Shown in pieces: positions 22,397 to 31,016 of a stretch of 64,000 nucleotides of DNA (position 1 is its first letter; each line of letters opens with the position of its first letter). The notes beneath the pieces were generated by a model. The model was given only the letters and a program-made list of their open reading frames with translations, searched no databases and was not told the origin of the DNA. Source of the DNA: Aporrectodea caliginosa (Eukaryota > Annelida > Clitellata > Crassiclitellata > Lumbricidae); contig JACEVL010000130.1 in the NCBI GenBank assembly GCA_020284085.1, forward strand, positions 4,278,576 to 4,342,575, given 5' to 3'. The position numbers were made by a program, and so were the translations under genes.

Positions 22397-22704
22397 TAAT
22401 AATTAGTCGATATTGTAGTAACTCGCTGGACTGTCAATCGCGAGGTCGGGGGTTCAAATTCCCCGCCAGGGCAGAAAATTTGGCTAGAGATTTCAGTCCA
22501 CTTGCACCCCTAACCACTTTAGCTATGATGAGTTCACTGACCATACACTGTCTCTGGGAAGATGAGACGGTGAAGGAGAGGATTGGCCATCCGTCCTCAA
22601 ATGCCGAGGCTAAGAAAATGAAGTCGCTAACACTTCATACCTATGGCTGTCTCAGGGCAAGCTTAAGGAACTGCTCTTCTCTGCTCTTCTTCTATTTTAA
22701 ATAA
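22397..22704 (+). mobile_element. tRNA-derived SINE2, copy B
   Basis: Same head and body as 19136-19440, with a 5' deletion in the box A region (tgtagtaactcgctgg) and gggttcaaattcc at box B. The body tail ends ttctattttaaataa. Confidence 0.72.
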
Positions 22705-23016
22705 TGTAGGCCTACTACTGTAGACCCTATGTCGTAAAACAATGGCTTACTAGTAACAGGTCTATCTATCTTAAGTAAGCGTAAGTTCCTAAGTCCTGAC
22801 AGCCGCACGGCGTCGTTAAAACTATAGATCTATTACTGTCATATTTAATTACAAGAGCCAGTTAAAATAACTCTAGATAATTTCAGCCCACGGTATATTA
22901 CATATAATCGGTCTTCGCGTTCGGTGAATCAAAATGAATTATGTTGATCTCTATAATTCATTTCGTAAACAGCCACAAGGTGTCGTTAGAAACTAAATAA
23001 TATCGTACCGTATCGT

Positions 23017-23462
23017 ATTTAAGTATTTGTAAAGCGCCTCTCATAGGGTAAACCGTTCAGAAGCGCTCCCAGTGTTCTAAGCCCCGCGAAAATAAACAGG
23101 TTTTGAGAAAAGCAAAGAAAGAAGAGAGACTGCCAGAGAGAATTTTAGAGCGAACAGAAGGAGAAAGAGCATTCCAAAGAGAGGGACCAATTGAAGCAAA
23201 GGAACGAGCCTGAGCTATAGCAGTTCTACTACGGGGAACCAAGAGGTCAAGTCTATAATTGCAGGAACGAAGTGGACGGTGGGAGGAAGCTGAGTGAGGC
23301 CGAAGTATTACGCCAACCAGATATTGCGGGGCAAGACCCCTCTGAGCCTTGAAGATCAGAGAGAGGATTTTATATTGTATGCGAGCATGCAGAGGGAGCC
23401 AATGAAGTTCATTAAACATAAAGGTAGAGATGTGAGAGTACCGGGGAAGGCGGGCTATCAAT
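23017..23462 (-). pseudogene. 5'-truncated CR1/L2-like LINE, reverse
   Basis: The minus-strand frame 23461-23057 reads IARLPRYSHISTFM, then LHWLPLHARIQYKILSL, LLVPRSRTAIAQARSFA and GPSLWNALS, ending LFSRGLEHWERF plus a stop. It is the same region as 17137-17649 and probably the same family. The 3' end reads gagaggcgctttacaaat with a short ACGAT-type tail (about 23017). It interrupts duplication copy B only. Confidence 0.85.
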
Positions 23463-23745
23463 CAGTCTAGTACAATTGCCAGTTATAAACATCTCTAAAA
23501 TGCTTGCACGCCAGGCTATGTCAATTAATCATTCTTCGGGTTCATTTGATTGAGACTTTCATATTCTCTATTGATTTCGCAAGCAGCCACAAGATGTCGT
23601 TAAGAACTAGAAATCTTCATCATAGACTCAGAAAATCTTTCAAAGTTTTATTTGGTTAATGAGTGTTGCTACGGACAATATTATTGCAACCCGTGTAGCA
23701 CAATGCACTGTGAGCCTTCGATAAGGACATCTACTAACAGCGAGA

Positions 23746-24020
23746 CCAATTCTCTCGAATATATTGCACCGGTGGAAACCTATTTAAAGGTGTCCGCGCA
23801 GATCGGATCATTATTAGACGTATCCATTGTGTCTAACTGGATAATGCAATGTTCTCACTGCTGACATTACAGAGTTTTTCGAATTGCTCAGTATATTAAA
23901 TCCGACGATTATAGCTGTAGTTTCAATTGTTGAACGACATCTGATGACTACCATGACCGTTGTGATCGACATTTCTCATAGACCAATTTTAATTAGTGAA
24001 CAGTTTGGTCCAAAGTTTAA
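23746..24020. repeat. Module mosaic
   Basis: Reversed module A at about 23783 (tttaaaggtgtccgcgcag), a 'gacgtatcc' hairpin side, and a reversed TGTCGTT-type unit at about 23925-23950 (gttgaacgacatctgatg). Confidence 0.5.
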
Positions 24021-24779
<759 letters not shown>

Positions 24780-24782
<3 letters not shown>

Positions 24783-25096
24783 CCTCTTGCTCTCGAGACC
24801 TTAGGTCCAATTAACACCACTGGCCAAAACTTTATATCAGATCTAGGTCGTAGTCTGACGCTGTCCACAGGAGACACCAGAGAAACCTGCTTCTTGCTGC
24901 AGCGTCTCTCTATAACTGTCCAGCGGTTCAACTCGGTGGCTTTCCGCGGCACTTTAGCGGAGCCAGACCTAAGGGAGATGTGACACAAACGGCATTTATG
25001 ACGTTAATTTCAGACGACAGCTTGTCTATTGATGTATTGATGTTGATTGACTGAGAGAATAAATATTGTTGAATAATAAAAAAAAAAAAAAAAAAA

Positions 25097-25098
<2 letters not shown>
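24780..25098 (+). pseudogene. LINE C-terminal fragment (ETLGP type)
   Basis: The frame 24780-24983 reads PLALETLGPINTTGQNFISD, then LGRSLTLSTGDTRETCFLLQ and RLSITVQRFNSVAF before a stop. The ETLG ... ISDLGR ... TGD.RE..FL.QR.S...QR.N pattern is a C-terminal region found in a group of non-LTR retrotransposon polyproteins. About 90 bp of 3' UTR follow (gagagaataaatattg), then an A-rich and AAT tail. The fragment sits between two AAT tracts. Confidence 0.72.
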
Positions 25099-25135
<37 letters not shown>

Positions 25136-25160
25136 TATTATTATTATTATTATTATTATG
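25075..25160. repeat. A-rich, AAT then ATT tract
   Basis: Poly-A of about 22 bases, then AAT units turning into ATT units, so the end is palindromic. Confidence 0.93.
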
Positions 25161-25312
25161 ATCTTTTCTTCACTATTAGTATTTCAGATTAGGTCAAATC
25201 AACAGTTCTATGCGACTACTCAAATCTTTCTCCGTTCGTATTCTGGAAGTGCCAGTCCAAAGCCTGGGACAATGTGGAGGGCGACCTCAAGAGCTATAGG
25301 ATGTCGTTTAAC
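25161..25312. repeat. Module C mosaic
   Basis: ggtcaaatcaacagttctat, ggaagtgccagtccaaagcc and ggatgtcgtttaacactggg: the usual succession of the C region and the TGTCGTTAAAC unit. Confidence 0.6.
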
Positions 25313-26095
25313 ACTGGGCTGCCTGATGCATTCATCCATCTACCGGATCCACCTGCTATACTATTATATTCCTGACCTTCGTCGATTGCACTCAATACAC
25401 GATTTCAGTGCTGCAGCCAGACTATAACAGCCCGACTTCCTCGCTCATCTCACATCTCTAGAGATCCTGAGTGGCCGAGTGGGTTGGTACCCGCTCGCTA
25501 CGCCGGCGCCCCGGGTTCGCTTCCCGGTCGGGTCGGTTTATCAGAGATTAATTTCTCGGATCTTTACTGCGGGTGGCTCGGTCGCAATTTAAACGTGGAG
25601 TACGAGGTTGCTTTCTGCCTCCGACACTAATCATCTTCGATATGAAAGTGTCGTTAAGCCGAAACAATTTATTTCTCATCTCACATCTCACATCTCCGTT
25701 TCATGTTTGACCGCCTTCATTGGCTCCCTCTTATTGCTCGGTTTCAACTCAAGGTTCTCACATTATTCTACTGGTCGTATACTGGCAAAGCTCCCAAGTA
25801 TCTATGTGACATCATCCCCCTGCCGACCTCAGCCACTTCTCTTCTCCCGCTACGTTCACTTGACCGACATGATCTCTCTGTCCCGCCAGCGAGGACTGCT
25901 ATGGCTAAAATGCGAGCCTTTGCCTTCACTGGCCCAGCACAATAGAAACAGCTGCCCCCTTCGACACGTTCCACTTTATTAACTGATGGGCTAAGTGCCT
26001 CTTTTCGTTGTCTCAAGACCACATTCTCTTCTCTGATTGCTGTGCACTGCGAGAGGCGCTGTTTAATTTTATAGATACAATACTATAAAATACAA
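25313..26095 (+). pseudogene. CR1/L2-like LINE split by a SINE
   Basis: The left part reads MHSSIYRIHLLYYYIPDLRR and then ARL near 25325-25427, a degraded SRIDYCNSL...GLP region. After SINE3 (25459-25674) it resumes as FDRLHWLPLIARFQLKVL, LPLRSLDRHDLSVPPARTAM and FAFTGPAQ with a stop at 25945, then LKTTFSSLIAVHCERR. The end is gagaggcgctgtttaat with ATAC-type tail words. Internal stops and frame shifts show it is dead. The 5' end is truncated. Confidence 0.8.
25459..25674 (+). mobile_element. Full-length tRNA-derived SINE3 with hairpin tail
   Basis: 216 bp flanked by a perfect 15-bp duplication ctcatctcacatctc (25444-25458, 25675-25689). The head has box A tggccgagtggg and box B gggttcgcttccc, like a class II tRNA (Leu/Ser type). 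A body follows ('gagattaatttctcggatc', 'cgtggagtacgaggttgc') and then a 3' hairpin CGACACT (25622-25628) / AGTGTCG (25647-25653) followed by TTAAGCCGAAACAATTT. This hairpin is the same structure as module C. The second copy is at 60957-61171. Confidence 0.92.
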
Positions 26096-26097
26096 GA

Positions 26098-26330
26098 ACG
26101 CCTGCACGGCATGCTGCTCAATTGTACATTCCAAGCTCGACTACTGTAATTCCATTTCCTACACCATTGACTCTTCTCAAACGAAACTGCTGGCAGACTC
26201 CGATCTCCACTTGGCATCTCCGGACAACCCCCTCCATCTGACACGATGCTTCGCTCGTCCATAAGAAGGTGCCCTGCAATTAGCTTTTATGTAGCGCTTA
26301 AGGTATTTTACAACATAAATTTCCAATCAA
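26098..26330 (+). mobile_element. LINE fragment with 3' end
   Basis: Translation gives HSKLDYCNSISYTIDSS, then a short gap and SDLHLASPDNPLH, and a 3' end gtgccctgcaattagc...gtagcgcttaag like 95-262. The family is related to but distinct from the 25313-26095 LINE. Confidence 0.6.
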
Positions 26331-26333
26331 TCA

Positions 26334-26790
26334 ATTTCTTTTATTCACAACACCAAGCTGACAGGTCGCAACTTGTTACAGGTAACAGATTCTTATGCTC
26401 ATACATACATACAGCTGCAGCTGCATTACGAATAGACTGGAGTTTGTGAGTATTAGAGGCGGAGAGTCCAATGTATGCAGCGTTCCCAAAGTCGACCCGA
26501 GTGCAAATCAAGGCGTGGATCAGAGTAGTAATGGCATGCAATGAAAGAGAGCTGCGAATGGAACGTAGTTGGCGTAGATGGTAGAAGCAAGATCTGGAAA
26601 CCGAGTTGACCTGGTCAGTAAAAGAAAGGGAAGGATCCAAGACAATTCCCAGGTCACGAACAGAAGAGGAGAAGTGGATGTGGGGAAATCTGAGATGAAG
26701 GGAATCAGTATCAATCTTATTGACCTGAAGACGGCCACCAAGCCATATGAATTGTGTCAGTATGTTGCTGGTTTCAAAGACCGTTAACGT
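26334..26790 (-). pseudogene. LINE reverse transcriptase thumb fragment
   Basis: The minus-strand frame 26640-26341 reads DPSLSFTDQVNSVSRSCFYH, LRQLRSIRSSLSLHAITTLI, HALICTRVDFGNAAYIGL and LQSIRNAAAAV. This is the region after YADD in CR1/L2-type enzymes (LG..LD..L.F..H...). Upstream the frame continues brokenly to about 26787. The 3' end (ttgcgacctgtcagcttgg) resembles the 3' UTR of the LINE ending at 28893. Confidence 0.75.
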
Positions 26791-26930
26791 CGTTGGAGAT
26801 AAGTTTTTTGTACAGTTTTTAAATGATGTTAATGCTTCTGCGTAAATAACATCTTCTGGTCTACCTTGCTTTTATTACCTTGTCAATTGCTTGCTTGTTT
26901 ACAGTCTGACTTATCAAATTTTTTACCACA

Positions 26931-27086
26931 GTTTAACGTCGTCTTATGACATCAAAGGCCGTTGACGACAATACGGAAAATATACAACCAGAAACTTATA
27001 GCATCCGAACGACGCTATAAGTTTCTGATTCTGATTGTATTGTATATTTTTCGTATTGTCGTCAACGGTCTTTGATGTCATAAGAA
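26931..27086. repeat. Foldback made of two inverted module B units
   Basis: gtttaacgtcgtcttatgac at 26931 is mirrored by gtcgtcaacggtctttgatg and tcataag at 27058-27084. Arms of about 75 bp meet at a centre near 27005 (ttatagcatccgaacgacgctataag). Half units occur singly at 28680-28757 and 14900-15000. It may be a MITE or a head-to-head join of two module copies. Confidence 0.75.
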
Positions 27087-28890
27087 AAAAAATTAGTAGC
27101 ATTAAGAGCTCAGGCTATTCCATCAGTGGTGAAGGTCTTGACTTATCAAATGAAAGAAAATTTCGAAGATATAACGTCGTTCGAAGCAATTTAAAGGTGT
27201 CTAAACGGATGCATCTCGAACTTTCTGATGCTGTGAACCAGTAATTCCCTTACCAGATTTGCCGCCTTTCAACATCAGTTTGCATATTATATATTAGGTT
27301 ATATTAATATTTAGATTTCATATTTATTTATTGTTACTGTTTCACATTGTATACAAATTAATATTTTATAGAAATATTATCATAGTTGTGAATCCGGTTA
27401 ACATTTTAAGGCCCCGTCACCAATCAGTTGCGGACCAGGACAGGACCACAAACGTAATAGCTTTAGTAAGTGGCGCTTTGTAAATGTTTTATTACATTAC
27501 ATTACAGTTTGAATAGCGGTGGTCGAATCAGAGCGCACAATCTTTAGTAGTATTATCTGTTTAACGAGTTCCTATGGACCCTAGACGAGCGTTGGAACGA
27601 AAATGTCGAACATATATCGTAATTTGAAGGCTATTTAAAGGTGTCTAAGTAGATCGCAATAATATAATTAATAGTATCCGGTGTTTAACGACATCTGATG
27701 GATCTTATTTAACCACCTAATTTTGGAGGGTCCAGTTATTGATTGGGTAGCCATTTCACCGCAACTATCATTAGCAGTTGCTATTTGACGAGACTGTGTC
27801 ATAGCAAAGATGATTGGCTTTCTCCCTCCTTCTTTGTCGAGGCTTGGGGCTGGCACGACCAGAGTGCGCGCCGTGGCGAAAATGACCATTAAGGGGAATG
27901 GTCTTATATTCATACTGACACCTCGAGTTTCCCATTTCGACCCCTGGGTAGTGCCAGTCCAAGGCCTCGGGAGAATAATACCTGCCGTCCGTATCTGTGG
28001 ATCGAATACTTTGATTTGATGTCCGCGTTTAAATAGGACTCTGTAACCAGTTTTTAACGCAGCGCTCTATGTAGGCGACTTTAAACTGTTCTGTGTAATT
28101 TTATGTTATTGGGCAATCTGAAAAAATCTCTAATGTAAGAAATGAGAATAATCTAGTTAAACAATGCGTAATAATATCCCGGCAGGTTAAACACCTTTAA
28201 ATAGGTTTAAACCCATGCTATATATATAAAATTTCTTCAAACTTTGATAAATACATTTCTTGCCATCGCTTGAAGTACTTAGTAGCTTCAGTTTCACTAC
28301 AAGGTGTGATAACAAAGATCATTAGCGTAGCCCTCCTCCTTAATCCAGAATTTGGACTGGCACTGCCTGGCACTAGGGCACGAACGCAATCAGTTCGATA
28401 ATCAACAGTTAATAATTATTTAGAATGAGGTTACATCAACGGTTTTACCGAACAACTCAACTCCGCCTTTGCTGGTTCTCTGTTGCGGAATATTGTTTAA
28501 TTTGAATCAAACCCATTTTATCGCAATACGAATATTTAAAAAAAACAGTATTAGGTGTATTACTTAATGTCGTTAAACAATGAATGTAGTGATTTTCAGA
28601 AGGCTCTGTTTTGACACCTTTTATTGAGCTCTTCGTACTCTATAAATTGCTGGTTTTCATAACATTACGTCATGCAATAAGTTTATGGTTCTGATTGTAT
28701 TTTATATTTTCCGTATTGTCGTCAACGGCCTTTGATGTCATAAGACGACGTTAAACTGTGGTGAAATAAATAAATAGTACGTTCTTTCTTGCCGTCGCGC
28801 CCGCAACTTCTCTGATTATTAGGTTGGCAACATTTTAACGATGCTATGTCGTAAACAAAGGTGACTTGAGTCGCCCTCCTCCTTTGTCCT
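27087..28890. repeat. Module mosaic with clean module B hairpin
   Basis: Reversed module A at 27190 and 27637, the 'ctgatgctgtgaaccag' block, a LINE tail scrap at about 27470-27507 (agtggcgctttgtaaatg then ATTAC words), reversed C modules at 27780-27870 and 28290-28380, module A at 28190 and 28613, and a module B hairpin at 28718-28749 (GTCGTC, 20-nt loop, GACGAC) followed by GTTAAAC. The C module at 28845-28890 is cut by the LINE that follows. Confidence 0.6.
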
Positions 28891-28892
28891 AG

Positions 28893-30725
28893 ATAGATTT
28901 GTTTATTATTAAGATACAAAGTTGACATACCGCAACTTGTTTACATGAGATAATGAAAGTAATGAAATTAAAAACTATAAGTTTATGCCTATAGTCAGGA
29001 TTGAGAGTTAAAACTTAACATCCCGAATGGTACGATATAGAACCCTAGAGATGAAATTGTGGTCATCTTTTTTTGGGAGTTCATATTCATGAGGTCTAGG
29101 GCGCAGAGCATAAGGCCTACAAACGGTCGGAGGAAAGAGGCCTCTAAGCACATGTTGTGAGTTCCGGTTGACCGCAAGCAGGAGCTTGACATCTGCTTCT
29201 TCCATCATTCGGTCTAAATCCTGTTGTTGAGGAGGAAGGTAGCCCAGTCGTTTGGCCCTTTGCAGGAAACGTTGGAGTTTTAGTCGGTCACTTGCGGTGG
29301 TGAATCCCCACCAAGCAGGGGAGGCATAGAGAAGGCGAGAGATGGTAGTTGCACGTGCAACTTCATGGAGCGCTGTCGGAGGGAGACCGTGTGCCCTGAG
29401 GACTCTGAGAGCGTGGAGCGAACCAGAGCATGCACTTAGAATCCTGTTGACATGGGAAGAAGCACTAAGATCGTTTGCAATTGTCACTCCGAGCATGAGC
29501 ATTGATGTTACTCTCACGATTCCTAAGGTAGGTGGGTCAGATGTTCCTTTGACACGTCGACGGTGGATGATCATTTCGTGGGATTTGCTCTCGTTGAGTC
29601 GTAGATTGTTCCTCACGGCCCATTCCGATACATTTTCCAACTCCTGCGGAGTGGAACTCCTCATGGAGGCACCTATAATTAAATAAGTGTCATCCGCATA
29701 CTTTCTGATCAAGTTCTGAGGATTGACTGGGTGCAAATCCGAGGCATCGGCGATGTAAGATGATGGGCCTACCCCAGAGCCTTGAACAACGCTGGCGTTG
29801 ATGGATGCAATGGTTGATTTCAGCCTGGAGAAGCATGTCAAGTGTTTTCTGTCTTGCAAAAATTCAACCAGCCAATTGTAGATATGATCTGGGATTTCCA
29901 GCTGGGAAAGCTTTTGTGCAAGGGTGGAATGGCGCACAGAGTCAAAAGCTTTTGAAAAATCTAGGGAAATCAACGTGACATAGTCGTTTGTTGATAGGAG
30001 GTCTGTAACAGCCTGGAGGATGGAAATCAAGGCAGCAGTTGTTGAGCCAGTGGGGCGGAAGGCGTATTGATCGGCAAGTAGGGTAGACATTGGAGGGGAG
30101 GTGAAGGACGGATACACATACCTACGCACAAGTTGTCGCTCGGTCATTCTGGACAGGACCGGAACGATAGAAATGGGCCGAAAGTCACCAGGCGTGGTCG
30201 GTTGAGGCGTCTTTGGCACCGGTTTGATGATGGCAGTTTTCCATTGTGTCGGGACATGGGAATTAGCAATTGATAGGTTGATGATGTCAGCCAATACAGA
30301 TGCATAAACTGGAGCTGCAATCTTCAAGAACCAGGATGGTATTCCATCAGCACCATCAGCAGTATGATGCAGACGGTCTAGAAGATAGAAAGTTCCCATT
30401 TCCGTTGTAAATGGTCGGTTGTTATAGGCCGTTGCTCGTCTTAATGGAAGAACATATTGGGTGTCTGTAGAAATTCTGGCATAGTGATCGTTTAGCTCAG
30501 CTGCAGTAATGTCTGTAGGTGGGTCCTGGCACTTTCGACGACCAGTCAACTGACCAACTTGTTTCCACATGTCCTGTAGGTCCCTCCTGGGATCAACGTC
30601 CTTCAAATGTGATCTGGTGGCGAGTTGAATGCTACGACCGATCCTACGCGCAAGATCTAGATCCTTTGTCCAGATTTGGACTTGCACCGAAATTAAACGC
30701 GCGATTAAACATTTTCATCGCTATT
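28893..30725 (-). mobile_element. LINE with intact reverse transcriptase region
   Basis: The element reads right to left. The 3' end at about 28893 (gtatcttaataataaac) inserts into a module C copy (tcgccctcctcctttgtcc | ). The open frame is 29008-30687. In-frame sequence continues a few codons above 30687 to a TGA near 30710, so the endonuclease domain expected upstream in this class is missing. It is 5'-truncated, about 290 bp short of the satellite. Confidence 0.85.
29008..30687 (-). CDS. Non-LTR reverse transcriptase, open 559-residue frame
   Basis: Would copy LINE RNA into DNA by target-primed reverse transcription. Visible motifs: FRPIS at residues 169-173 (motif 1-2 region), SLDFSKAFDSV at about 241-251 with the first catalytic Asp at 243, VQGSGVGPSSY at 301-311 in place of the usual GVPQGS, and YADD at 330-333 with the catalytic Asp pair. 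Thumb and C-terminal regions follow to RPRPHEYELPKKDDHNFISR. There are no stops or frameshifts over 1.68 kb. The frame is given from a GTG codon (residue 1); there is no convincing ATG and the true protein would start upstream in lost sequence. With the endonuclease absent, autonomous mobility is unlikely. The clade is probably near CR1/L2; a tree would be needed. Confidence 0.85.
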   Translation of the reverse strand: MQVQIWTKDLDLARRIGRSIQLATRSHLKDVDPRRDLQDMWKQVGQLTGRRKCQDPPTDITAAELNDHYARISTDTQYVLPLRRATAYNNRPFTTEMGTFYLLDRLHHTADGADGIPSWFLKIAAPVYASVLADIINLSIANSHVPTQWKTAIIKPVPKTPQPTTPGDFRPISIVPVLSRMTERQLVRRYVYPSFTSPPMSTLLADQYAFRPTGSTTAALISILQAVTDLLSTNDYVTLISLDFSKAFDSVRHSTLAQKLSQLEIPDHIYNWLVEFLQDRKHLTCFSRLKSTIASINASVVQGSGVGPSSYIADASDLHPVNPQNLIRKYADDTYLIIGASMRSSTPQELENVSEWAVRNNLRLNESKSHEMIIHRRRVKGTSDPPTLGIVRVTSMLMLGVTIANDLSASSHVNRILSACSGSLHALRVLRAHGLPPTALHEVARATTISRLLYASPAWWGFTTASDRLKLQRFLQRAKRLGYLPPQQQDLDRMMEEADVKLLLAVNRNSQHVLRGLFPPTVCRPYALRPRPHEYELPKKDDHNFISRVLYRTIRDVKF

Positions 30726-31016
30726 AACCTTGCGATTGTGAGAAAATAACAATGCCTCATTGCACACAGTATAAATAGTGTGTTGTTTCATTTCATATTT
30801 TAAATCATCTATTCGATTTGATATCACCATTCTGCTTGGTAAAACGTATGACTAATCACCAGATGAAATGCGTAAGACACTACAAACCATAAACGAAGGT
30901 CTGCTATCCACAGTTGTAAATTTTCTCTTCAGTCATAGGTTAACGTGGTTTGCTGAAGAGGTTTTTCAACAACAAATGGATTTGAGGTCAAAATATTATC
31001 CCTTTAACGACGAGCT
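30726..31016. other. Unassigned interval between LINE and satellite
   Basis: AT-rich, about 290 bp. A plus frame opens at 30868 (MRKTLQTINEGLLSTVVNFL) and runs into the satellite; its 50 non-repeat residues match nothing I recognise. The last bases (ctttaacgacgagctgg) may be part of a module with a TTAACGAC word. Confidence 0.35.

Larger units (their letters stand above)
21835..23745. repeat. Segmental duplication, copy B
   Basis: Second copy of the block at 18590-20540, offset by about 3.25 kb. It has an extra 60 bp near 22705-22765 and is interrupted by a LINE at 23017-23462; copy A lacks that LINE. Homology resumes at 'caattgccagttataaac' (about 23473) and again near 23610-23745. Confidence 0.8.

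Noticed and set aside
25466..25545. tRNA-Leu/Ser gene
   Set aside because: It is the head of SINE3, bounded by target duplications, with a second complete copy at 60957-61171.
29342..29686. 114-codon plus-strand frame
   Set aside because: Shadow of the minus-strand reverse transcriptase.
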